Both the position numbers and the translations under genes were made by a program. A stretch of 41,123 nt of DNA, taken from assembly GCA_030267965.1 (NCBI GenBank), contig BRYA01000133.1, positions 1 through 41,123 on the forward strand, given 5' to 3'. The notes below the pieces were generated by a model. That model was not told the origin of the DNA. It saw only the letters and a program-made list of their open reading frames with translations, and did not search any database. Shown one piece after another: positions 21,292 to 31,843 of this stretch (its first letter is position 1; every line of letters begins with the position of its first letter). This DNA is from Triparma columacea (taxonomy: Eukaryota > Sar > Bolidophyceae > Parmales > Triparmaceae).

Positions 21292-24200
21292 TTAGCACTG
21301 GAATTCGTCCCCCGCCCCTTGCTGGCTAGCGAGGTTAATCCCTTTCATCCAGCCCTGCCTCTCCTCGTCTGAGGTCGCCAGTAATCTCAATTCCTTCTCG
21401 TCGTAAGTGTTCAGTTTCTTGTTCCAAGTCTTGATCTCAAAAAGGAACATGCCCTTGTACTTGTCTGTGTCGACTGCCTCCACGAGACACTTGGTAAGGT
21501 CCATCTGGCTGCCCTTGATCGGGGACTGGTTGGACTTGAAGTCCTTGTCTGACTTCCAGTATCCCAGAGAGTTGCCTGTGATGACGAAGTACCGCGTGTT
21601 CCAATTTCGCCGGCCAAATAGGCTACTCCCTGACCCTTTCTTCTTCAAGTAGCCCGATTTGTGCATTGAATTGCTCGACGAGTTAATGTCAGGATGCGAT
21701 GACCACTGTTCTGAGTGTATGATTTTCAGTTTCGAGGGTCTCCTGGGGTTGTTGGTGTTAAGAACTTCCTTCACTTCGCTTTCCTTTAGTTTGGGCGGGG
21801 GTGGGGTTTCTTCTGGTGGAGGTGGCGCTTCCTCGTCTCCATTCTCCCCCTCCCCTCGTGACAGTGATCCTTGTGGAGGTGGTGGTGGTCCCGGTGTGCT
21901 ATCCGTGTCCCACTGCTCCGTTCCAGCCTCCTCCCCTTTCCCTCCTACCTCTCCCTCTCCTTTCCCCTCATCCCCACCATCCGCGGGGGGAGCCCCAATC
22001 GGCGGCCCAGGGGTGGCATCAGTCGAATTGCTGACCTCACTGACCTCGCTGAACATACTCTCCTCCCTCCTCCCGTCCTCTAGCTCCTTTATCTCCTCAA
22101 GCAAGCCCAAGTCCTCTGGCTTGTCCCACGTCGTGATGCCCATTTTCCCGTTCTCAAAGTACGTGCTCCCGCTCGTGTCGTCCGTGAGCACGCTCCACTC
22201 GCTCGCCCTCTCAATCACACTAGCCCTCTCCTTGGCGTCCATGCTCTTGACCCTCTCCTTCCTAATCTTCCTCTCATCCTCATCCTCCTCGATGACAATG
22301 TCTTCGGGGGGCTCCCATTGAGTCTGCCTCGTCGAGGTGTTCTCGTAATAATCCCCCGCCCCATTGGGGTCCGTGAGCACACTCCAAACGCTCCCGTCCC
22401 TGGCTCTCACAGTCTTCTTGACAACGCCCAAGACCTCTCCGCCCTCTCCGAAGCCCTCTGGCTTGTCATACGTAGTGTTGTCAGTAAAAGTATTCCAGTA
22501 ATAAACGTAGCCAAGGTTGTCCTTGAGCTCCACCCAACTCTTTGCCTCCCTGTCCAACTCGGCGTCCCCTTTCTTCCCCCCTCCATCCCCTCCCGCCGAC
22601 GAAGTAGCAATACTACTGGCTCCCGTCTCCGAGCTGCCCCTCCTCGTCTTAATTCCCATCGCCTCCCTCATCTGTCTCTCAAAGCCGGCGAATGGACTAG
22701 CTAATGTACTCCTGACAGCTTCGCTCCTGCTGCTCTCACTTGCACTCCTCTCCTTCAGCATGCTGTCCCTTGCGATCCTCTTCTCCTCGTTCAGGCTCCT
22801 TGCCTTCGACTGTCTCTCCTGCCAATTGCTCCAAACGTCTCCCTTCAACTTTTTCCTCCCATTCTCGCTGAGGTCGGCAAACTTGCACATCATGTGCTCC
22901 TGACAGCAGGGCCACTTGCCGCCCTCCATGCCAGGTTCCTGTCGAATGAAGATCTCGTTGGTAGCGAGCGCCTTCTCGCAGCTGCAGCAATTTATGCAAC
23001 CCGGGTGCCAGCTCTTCTCCAACGCCACCTGTCTGGGCCCAATGATGCCGTCGCCGCAGCCTGAGCACATGAACTCGGCGAAAACTTCCTTGTATGCAAC
23101 TTCCGAGTACGGGACGCCGTCGTTCAAGTAAATAGTATCTGTCTCCTCGAAGACCTTGTCCGTGATAAAACATCTGTGGCAGCTCCTGTGGTATACGCTG
23201 TTGTTGCCCTTCCCGTCCTGGAGAGTCAGGACGTCGTCCTCGGGCCTGATCGGACTCCCGCATCCTAGGCACCTCATGCACACCCAGTCCAGGTAGCAAT
23301 CTCTACAAAAAGGATAATTCTCGTGAGGGAAGAACTCCAGGGGGTTGTTGTTCTCATCGTATAGACCCTTGTGGCACTTAACACAGCAGAAGTGCTGCTT
23401 GTGGAACACCTTTCCAAGGGCCTCGACGGGGACTTCCCCAGGGTTGATCGGGAACCTGCAAGCGGCGCAAACGTCCCCGTGTTTTCTTCCGTAGCACGCA
23501 GAGCAGTAAGGCATTCCGTCTTCCGGACCCTGGTAAATGGGCTTCCCCTTGGCCAACTCGGTCAGCACCCTCGTGCAACTCTGGCAAGTCAGGCAGGTAT
23601 CGTGCCAGTGCTCTCCCAAGGCTTCAACGCCCCCGTGAACAATGGCCTGCTTGCACCTTGCGCAAGTTTCCCCGAAAAGCTTGGCATACTCTTCCTCGCA
23701 ATAAGGCATAAGATCGTGAGCAAAGTAGACATACCTTCCGTCCTCGTTCTTGGGGATTGGAGCCCCGCTGCTTGTACAGACGAAGCACCCGGGGTGCCAC
23801 TTTTGCCCCAGCACGTGCACAATCTCCTCCTTCATGACTTCGCCGCACTTGGTACATTTCTCGCCGAACTTTTCGAAGTACCCGTCAACGGAGTAGGGCA
23901 GTCCGTCGTGGCTGATGTACTCGTCACCCAGCAGAGCTCCCGTGCCAGCGCATTTGAAGTGCTCAGGGTGCCAGTAGCCTCCACAGGCTTGAATGACTTC
24001 GTCCACCTCTAGAAGGACGTGATCCTTGCAGGCCATGCACCTGGGCATGAAGTTGCTCTTGTAGCAGTCCTCGCAAAACGGCATTTTCCCCCTGCCGTCG
24101 TCCTTGTTCTCCTTGCTGAAGAATTTGCCGTCAGGAAATTCCTTCCCACAGCTGTCACAATTAAAGCAGTCCCTGTGCCAGATTTGGTTCAGCGCTGAAA

Positions 24201-27200
24201 CCCCTCCCGCAGTGTTGGCTCCTATGGGTACGATGTCGAGGCATTTGGGGCAAGTATGGAACAGCTCGAGGTAAGCCTCTTCCTGATAGGGCAGCTTGTT
24301 CTTGACAAGGAACTGCTCTGAAATCGGTAGCGCGTTGCCGCTGTGTGCGCACTTGAGGTGCTCGGCGTGCCACTTGAACCCAAGAGCGTTGAGGCAATTC
24401 TGCGTCTTCTTGCACTGTTTCAGGCAGTGGGCGCAAAGGGTGTCAAGGGCGAACTTTTGCAGGTACCCCACTCTCGAGTACGGCTCGTCGTCCTTCAAGA
24501 TGAAGTCACAATTAAGCAAATTTTCGTTCGTCTGCTGACACACGAAATCCTCCTTGTCCCAGCGCTTGCCGCTCCTCGCGACGACCTCGCCGCCATCGAG
24601 CCAGACCTCGGGTCCAAGGGCCTCCTCGTCCTCCCCAGCATCGTCCTCGTCGTCCTCGTTGTCTGAGTCGTTCCTCGAATCCGTATGCATCTTTGCCTTA
24701 CCACCGATGCGAAGAAGCGTGGGCTCCTCCACGAGGGGGTCTTCGAGCGTTTTGGCCTTGTCGTCGTTGTCCCCGCATAAAATGCATGTCTCGGGGGGGG
24801 GGTCCTTGTGCTCTTCTTCAACAGTATGAGTAGCAATTTCATCCACCTTTTTCTCTTCCTCATGAAGAATCTTGTCCTTCTTCACCTTGATTTTGACGAC
24901 AGTCTCTGCGGCAGGAGCTGAGAGGAGGAGCAAAGGATTGGGGGGGCTCGGGCATTAGTATAGAACTGTTAGGGCATGCTGTTGGCTTTCGACAATTCTC
25001 ACCTTCTTTGGCAACAGCAATTCGCTCGACTCTCTTCTCTCGAAGTCCCAAAATGTTGCGCTTCAGGGTAATGAGCTTGTCGGCAACCTCGGCCTCGTCC
25101 TCGTCTGGATTGATGCCGGGGACGAAGGTCATCTCGACCCTACCGGAGAGGTTCCCGATGAACTTCCCGTGCTTCAGCACATTGGACCTGAATTTGACCC
25201 CGGCAACCTCGCTGTCATTGGCCTGCTCGTCGTCATCGGCATTTGTCTGCCCTCTGCTACTCCGCCCATTGACTGTCGATGAGAACCCATCTCCATCATC
25301 GTCATCGTCGTCCAGGAGTTCCTGATCGTTTTCGTTCTTGTTGCCCTCCTGCTCCACCCTGATGAGCTCCTGAAAGGCAGTAGAAAGAGGAATTTCGCAC
25401 TGCCCAATGATTGGAGCATCTGCGTAAGTACCGCGGCGAACGACAGCAGTGATGGACTGCGTTGCAATCCACTCGCAGTCGCTCATGACTGGGAACATGT
25501 CCTCCAGATCTCTATTGTCCCACGACCACGTTGGTCGCTCGTCAGGTGCCTCCGTCTTCCGGAATGAGGTTTCGGATTCGGAACCGCTGCCTACAGACTT
25601 TGAGGCCTTGCTCATCTTCTTCTTGAACGAGGCGGCGATCGCAGGATTCTTTATGTCCGCAGGAGCGGACGAATAGCCATCCTGGAAGATTGTGGAGTAA
25701 AATGAGACTACACAGGGGCCTGCATAGCCGTCGAATTTGACCGTTCGCTTGGCCTTCGGGTTGGATGGATCATCAGCTACTGTGTACTTTAGGTTGGTCA
25801 CCGACAAGATGACCATGTCAGGTCCGTGGATCGCACCGTCGGAGGTAATGGGTGTGCGGGCGATGAAGGGCTCTCGAGTGTTCATGGCGAAAGCCGCTTG
25901 GACGGGGCGGTGATCTGACTGGTTGAGGGTGGTCGATGATGAGTAAATCGTCTGGTAGAGCTGGGGAGCAGCCCCAGGGAGTGACCTCCAAAGGACGCGA
26001 TCGCAGTAGGAGGGGTTCTGATGCTTTTTGTTGTTGTATCCAGGCTTCCCCTTGTTCATGCGGTACGTTGGCGCAAAATTAATGGCGCCTTCCTCGAAGT
26101 CACACATGACCCTCTTGGCTCCCATTTGCTTTCGAAGCTGGTCGAAATTCTGCAGCTTATAACGGGCGTCCTCGTTGAGTGCAAGTTTGACCGTCTTCTT
26201 GAACTCCTTCTCCGTCCCGTGGTGACCTTGATCTATACGGTAATTGAGGTCTCCGAACCAAAAGACATGATCAAACTGGTGCAAAAAGTCGATCTTGCTG
26301 ATGGGCTGTGCGAGGGAAGCGAGACGTAAATAGCAGAAAGGGTTGCATTAGGATTATAGAAAGGGGCTTCGGGGCTTGTAGACCGTGATTTACGCCATCT
26401 CACCTTGCTCGAGTGGGCAGCACCATCTATGTGGAGGCCTCTCACGATTTCTTCGTAGTTCTCCTGACGGGTGTGAAGGCGAGTCACACGGGCAGCAAGG
26501 TGGCAGTTGACAAAGGCTAGGGAGGTAGTTCTGTCGATTACTAAGCCCGTGGCGACGCCTCCTTTGTTCCCGAGAATGTGTGCTATTCCCGTGGCCTCAG
26601 TAGAGGAGGAGAGATGCTTGATCCTCTGCTTTAGGTCGGACCGAACGATGAGGACAAGATGAATTCCCCAGAGAGAATTGACGGAAAGGAGTACGTACTC
26701 TGATCGCCCCGAGGTCGACGAGTTGGTGTAAGCCTTGCTAGCGTTCATAGACTGGATCTTGTTTTCAGCGTTGAGGCGACTCCTGAGCTGCGCGGGGAGG
26801 AAAGAGGAGGAGCGGGAGAGCAGCGGGGGAGAGGCGAGGCGACGACCGAAATGTTGTGTAAGTGAAAACTTTGTCATAATGCTTCCTCAATTCTTGTCTA
26901 TTCTCACTTTGTTTCTAGCATGCTCGCCGCAAAGGTGGTCCTGGAGAGCCTTGAACCATTTCCGCTTCTTGTCGCATTCTTGCATTCCGATGGCGTAAAT
27001 GTCGTGGGCGCCCGCGGGGGCCCAGTCCTCAAGGTTATCGGGCGGTCCCTTCTCTCCGACATTCCACGTTGCCGTGAGGATGTTGAGGGTCTCTCCTGAC
27101 GGAAGAGGCAGAGTTTCCTCGGAATCTGTCCCTTTGAAGCCCTTTTGCATTGCCCTGACCCTGCCCAAGAAACGCTGCTTGAGGTAAGGGGAGGCAAAGG

Positions 27201-28050
27201 ACAGACTTAACATGACCATATTTTTGCTCTTTTGGTTGCCTTCGTGCTGTGAAAGGATGGTCAGGCCTACAGATTTACCTTCTACCATCTTCGTGGGGTA
27301 AGAAATATCTACCCTCTTGGGGAGGGCATTCTGGGGGTCTATGTCAATATCGGATATGGAAGCAATGGGAGAGGTTGCCTCGTCGCCGAACTGGATAGTG
27401 AACTTGTCGCAGTTGAGCAGCACCACGGCTTCGCTGGCCATCCCTAGAGCATTCAGAGAGCTGCACTTAAACTGGAGAGTGTGTTTGTGGACTTCGTGCA
27501 TTGAGTGGCAGTCGGACGCAAAGACAATCTTGGGGTTGCAAAGGTGGATAGCCTGTAGAGGGGAGGGGGGGTCAGGGTTCAACGACGTAAGGGTGGTAAA
27601 CACAGGAGACACAGCTGATGGGAAACTCACATTACTAAACATCTCACGCTCCACCCTATTCCTGAAACTAAGCTGCAGCATCGCCTCGTGGGGCAACTTA
27701 ACGTCGTCTTCGGAGCTCTCAGACTTAGCCATCGCGTTAAATAACATTGTCAACTCAGATGTGTTCTGCTCCGACCAGCATATCCTGTAGATTGCAGACA
27801 GGGGATAACGCTTTGCGGTTTCCTGACCAACACGCTGCAACACCAGAACATCCTTCTCGGGGTGGAGGTAAGCCTGGGACGAGGGAGGGGAGCGGGTGAG
27901 GGAAATTCAGGCACCTGGATCTCCATCGTGCCGATAGGGAAGATATACCTTTCGTCTCTGTGGTGTACCATAACGGTTCCTTTTCATGCAAAGAAAGTTC
28001 TCGTCTTTCAAATGACTACACCAATCATTCGCTGTATACTTGAGAAACAT
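21292..28050 (-). CDS. Inositol-polyphosphate 5-phosphatase fused to LIM, WW and PH domains
   Basis: Six exons: 28050-27949, 27873-27631, 27552-26908, 26787-26404, 26305-25003 and 24917-21292 (6303 bases, 2100 residues), all GT-AG and in frame. Residues about 1-265 have a possible PH-like fold. About 268-600 form a type II 5-phosphatase: TATWNVG, ILGNKGG, FWFGDLNYRID, PSYCDRVLW and SDHRPV carry the metal- and phosphate-binding residues. A C2-like region follows (about 610-790). About 1053-1572 hold eight LIM zinc-binding modules (C-x2-C...W/F-H-x2...C), several lacking part of the second finger (CAHSGN, CAGTGA, CTSSGA), plus a degenerate one before them. Three WW domains (about 1690-1830), a proline-rich linker and a PH domain (about 1978-2095) complete it. 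The enzyme should remove the 5-phosphate from phosphoinositides at membranes; LIM/WW/PH would tether it to actin-linked partners. The joint at intron 24918-25002 makes one gene: the LIM frame has no ATG near its beginning. The N-terminal start is the least certain part. Confidence 0.85.
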
Positions 28051-28218
28051 GCTGTGTGAATGGCCAAAGAACTGATCTTTCGCAGTTATTCTCAGGGGAG
28101 TTGCCAAGGTCCAGCAGGCAAGCAGGTCTGACTGATCTCCAAAAAGAGAATTAATTGAACAAAAAATTTCCTTTGCAAAAAGTGCTTAAAATATTACGTT
28201 AAGTCGTACTCGAAAAAG

Positions 28219-29668
28219 CTACTCCTGTTCGTCCTCGACCGCGCGACCGTCCTTGTTGACGTATTCGCTATCGTGGATTTCCATCGGGTAGGTAGAGAAG
28301 ACTCCACGGTTTAAGCCAACCCGCCCCCTTGCGCCGACGCTAATGTAGGCGTCAATAAGCTGCTCCTCGCCGTTGTCGTCCCTTATGACGGGAATCTTCA
28401 CGCGATCGTACCAATCCCCAACCTCCCCGACACCCTCAAGGTAATCAAGGTGGAAGCGCTTCTCGGTGTCAATCTCAAATATCTCGCCCTCCACCTGGAC
28501 GGAATCGTCGTCCTGCTCATCCAAAAGGTAAGGAATTCCAAAATCGCCCACCACGAGCTTCATGGGTTTCGCAGTCTTACACGACGTGACGAAAGAAGAA
28601 ATTCCACCGAACTCCGCGTCCTCCCCAAGGTACTTCTCATAGTTGAAAAACCCTCTCTTCAGGGTGCCGTAGACGAAGGCATAGTAAGGAGGTCGATCGT
28701 CGGGGTTGGACTCAGCGAGCTTCAGGTGTAAATCAACCACGGATTTCTGAAGTGAGGAAATTACCTTGTCCTTTCTTGTGCTCTGGGGATAGTGGGATGA
28801 AATAGGGAGGAAGACAATATACGTGAGTGAGTGAGTGAGTGAGTGAGTGATGGTGGTAGTGGTACCATGAATATAGTTATACAACCTCACCTCACTCTCC
28901 AACTGTACCACCCTGCGCTCCAACGACTGCATCTTTGAGTAGGCCATCGCAACCATGACGGACATATCAGCAGGAAGGGCGGAAGCGGCGGCGGCGGTGG
29001 TAGCACTAGTAGCAGGCGGAGGGGGAGGGGTATCCTCCTCAGCGTTGACCTTCACAGACAAATTGAAATTATGGACACAAGCGGCCTCCTTCACCAGCTT
29101 CCCCATAGCGTCGCGAGACTTTGGGGTCGACAGAATCTTAGCAACAATGGGGAACTTGGGCTTAGAAATGTGAACCTCGTAACTGTACATGGTGACGCCA
29201 ACTTCTTGGTCTTCCTCCTTCTTGCCCTTCACAGTCTCCATATATCTGTGACAGGGAGGAGGAGCGACGGCAAGGAACGAAACAACGACCGAATGAGCTT
29301 AGAATTACAACTTTACTTGCCGCGAGAAGGAATTACGTTGCAATCTCGTCTATGCGCTCCTCAACCACATGTTATGTTTTCATCTGGCTGTCCTGCTTTC
29401 TTTTTTTTGCCTAGTCTCACCTGTCGCCAGAATAAAGCTCCAAGTTCCTGCCATTGGCTACGAGTGACATCACAAAGTCACGAGCCGACTTCGCGGTTCC
29501 CTCTGTGTAAGCCTCTGGGTCACTAGAGGTGGATGGAAAGATGGTAAAGGATGGGGTGGAGATTGGCTTTGACATTAGGAGGTCACACGTCAACACCGCA
29601 TCTAAATATGAAAGTTGACGAAGAGGTACCCTACCAGAGGACGTAGCAATGAACCATGAGAGCTTCAT
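28219..29668 (-). CDS. Gamma-glutamylcyclotransferase / AIG2-like protein with N-terminal extension
   Basis: Three exons, 29668-29421, 29245-28891 and 28782-28219, give 388 residues. The C-terminal domain starts at about residue 232 with YYAFVYGTLKRG, the substrate-binding glycine loop of the GGCT/AIG2 fold, and has DYLEGVGEVGDWYDRV near residue 314, where the family's catalytic Glu lies. These enzymes cyclise gamma-glutamyl amines or peptides to 5-oxoproline; the exact substrate cannot be told. The N-terminal 200 residues are unrecognised, with a Pro/Ala-rich stretch and a predicted coiled coil (SLERRVVQLESE). Exon 1 joins exon 2 through a split Arg codon (AG|A) over a 175-base intron. The second intron (28783-28890) is a multiple of three with no stop, so it could be mistaken for coding, but GTGAGG and CCCCAG ends and a microsatellite inside mark it as an intron. 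The gene's stop lies about 170 bases from the 5-phosphatase start, same strand. Confidence 0.85.
28823..28850 (+). repeat. GTGA tetranucleotide microsatellite
   Basis: Seven consecutive GTGA units (CACT/TCAC on the other strand) within the second intron of the GGCT-like gene. Copy number is likely to vary between strains. Confidence 0.95.
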
Positions 29669-30348
29669 GGGGAGTGGCAAGGTTTGTTTGGGAACTTCGA
29701 GGTAGGCTTCGTTTCTCACTCACTCAATAGAAGGGCAAGATGCGTTTGATAATGGCTCTTTTAATTGGAAACAGGCTTTTCTGAATATAGAATTCTCCAA
29801 GTTCGCTATCAATTGCTCTCAAGTTTCGATACTAAGAGAAAGTTTGACAAAGGAATTTTGCGAAAAATACATTCGAATTCGTTTCGTTCTAAAAAAATAC
29901 TGAATTGTATAAAATCATATACGATTCAAAAGTGATTCAAAAAAGGAATCTTGAAAATATGTAAAATACATTTTTGATTGGATTTTTCACTCATAATTAT
30001 TCTTCAGAAGCATTTAAATTGATCATTATTATATAAATCTGAAATATAGATACAAAAAGCAAAATTTGTGGCTCAAATAAATATACAATTTACTTCATCC
30101 AATCATGTACAGTATTTATATCATATATTTACATTTTAATCATATATAAACATTCATTGTGATTTTCAATAAATACAAATCCATTCTATTAATACCCCAA
30201 AAAAAAATTCTGACATTTTCCCAAGTCTCAATTGTCCCGCCCTACGCTCTTTTATTTGCATTTTTATCGTAACTGAAGTTTATTCAGCTGTCATTCAAAC
30301 ACACTCTTGGCACCTAAAATCGACGCCAATACCACTAAGAACAAAAGA
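29669..30348. other. AT-rich divergent intergenic region
   Basis: About 680 bases between the GGCT-like gene (-) and RmuC (+). From about 29860 to 30230 the sequence is far richer in A+T than the rest of the window, with many ATATAT and AAAAT runs and no sizeable open frame. It should contain both promoters. I see no recognisable element; the sharp composition change could also mark an old insertion. Confidence 0.55.
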
Positions 30349-31780
30349 ATGGACCGGAGGGAGATTGCGATCGGTACAATCTCAGCTAGTGTTACTGCAA
30401 CATTGGTGATCGCCGCCGTGAGCCGCCGTGGTGGTATAAGTGTTGCATCTCTCTTCAACAGAATGTCGAATTCTCCGTCTATCACTTCGAATGAAGTCAT
30501 TTTAACGCGGCTCAACCAGATGGAGAAGGTGAGTCTGGTGAAACATCTCGCGAAGGCTACGAAATAAACTCACCACGCGGTTCTCTTCGCTCACCACAGA
30601 CCTTTGCGTCTTCCGAATCGAGGCTGACGTCGTCCCTGTCTCAAACCCAAAACTCCCTCTTGTCACACCTCTCTACTCAGCAGAACCGTTCCCACGAAAC
30701 ACTGAGTTCTCTCTCGTCTCGACTCCAAACGCTTAACGAGACCTCTGCTTCTCTGCAGAATTTGACGACTCATGTGGACGACCTTAAGCAAGCGTTGTCT
30801 TCTCCACGTGCTAGGGGGGTCCTTGGAGAGCAGCAGCTGGAGGATCTGGTAGTTGACTCGCTGCCCCCTTCGTCTTATTCCTTCCAGACCTCCCTGTCTC
30901 ACCCTAGTGGCGGTATTGTTCGCCCTGACGCTCTCCTCTCCCTTCCCGATCCCATCGGTCGCATAGCAATCGACGCTAAGGTGAGAAGGGAGAGGTGGAA
31001 GAGCACCTGCCGGGGTAATCCCTTATGTTATCATCTGACGCAACCCCTGCCACCCCTAAACCCCTCGCAGTACCCTCTGGATGCATACCAAGAGCTCAAT
31101 GCGGTATCATCAACTGAGACTACCACCTTGCGTGCTTCTCAGACCTCGGCCCGCAAGAAGTTCAAAACTCACCTCACAAAGCACATCAACGACGTCAGCA
31201 CCAAGTACGTCATCCCCCCCCAAACGTCTAGTGCCGGGGCTATTCTCTTCCTACCTTCCGAGGCGGTGTTCTCCGAGGTCATCTCCCACCACCCTGACCT
31301 CATGAAGCTCGCGCACACCCTGAACGTCTGGATCTGCTCCCCAACAACGCTGATGGCCGTTCTTACCACGATGCGAGGGGTTACTCGGGACATCTCTCTC
31401 CAGCAGAAGTCCAAGCTCCTGCTCTCGGAGCTCAATTTAATTTTGCGGGACGTGGACAACGTGGTGAAGAGGGCTGGGGTCGTCGAGAAGCACTTTGAAA
31501 AGTCCAAGGAGAGTTTACGCCTGCTGGAGGTTTCCGCGGAGAAAGGTGAGGCAGGGGAGGACGACGGAAAGGGCTTGGAGATCAACACTAACGCCTCCGC
31601 TCCATCGCCGTCGCAGTCCGAAGGCGAGGCATTACAATGAGGAATCTGGAGGAGATCGGAATCGACAAGGAGATCGGAATGGACAAGGAGATCGGAATGG
31701 ACAAGGATGTCGATTTTTCATACGAGGAGGAGGGCAGTGAGGAGATGGAGGTCGAAGTCGCGCGGGCGCATCCAGCATGA
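30349..31780 (+). CDS. rmuC: RmuC-family protein, membrane-anchored
   Basis: Four exons, 30349-30528, 30600-30980, 31071-31545 and 31617-31780, give 399 residues. The N-terminus MDRREIAIGTISASVTATLVIAA is a signal-anchor-like hydrophobic segment, then a heptad-like coiled coil (about 60-110), then the RmuC domain: ARGVLGEQQLEDLV, RPDALLSLP, IDAK|YPLDAY across intron 2, TKYVIPPQTSSAGAILFLPSEAVFSEV, and SPTTLMAVLTTMRG. Bacterial RmuC is a predicted nuclease-fold protein that limits DNA inversions; the eukaryotic role is unknown and may be organellar. The last intron (31546-31616, 71 bases, GTGAGG to CGCAG) is my inference: splicing replaces a short Ser/Pro tail that stops at 31640 with an acidic tail ending ARAHPA. 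Introns of 71, 90 and 71 bases are consistent in size. The start at 30349 is the first ATG; the frame is open upstream but only from a TTG. Confidence 0.88.
31651..31704 (+). repeat. 18-bp coding tandem repeat, three copies
   Basis: GGAGATCGGAATGGACAA occurs at 31669-31686 and 31687-31704, and with one change (ATCGAC) at 31651-31668. In the spliced RmuC model it encodes three KEIGMD-like hexapeptides in the acidic tail. In the unspliced model it lies after the stop. Confidence 0.95.
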
Positions 31781-31843
31781 AATTAAGCCCCCACGACCGG
31801 GACATTTCTTACATTTTCCGAACAAAAGCACAACACGTAATTT

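Noticed and set aside
24860..24917. Separate 5-phosphatase C-terminus reading through to 24860
   Set aside because: This sequence is the intron plus an out-of-frame part of the LIM exon; its translation is unstructured and ends arbitrarily.
27915..27971. Alternative first exon of the 5-phosphatase starting at ATG 27971
   Set aside because: It needs a 41-base intron with a poor GTGCCT donor; the GTATAT donor at 27948 gives a 75-base intron and a longer, protein-like exon.
31637..31780. Independent small gene overlapping the RmuC stop
   Set aside because: Better explained as the last RmuC exon, because a canonical 71-base intron joins it in frame.
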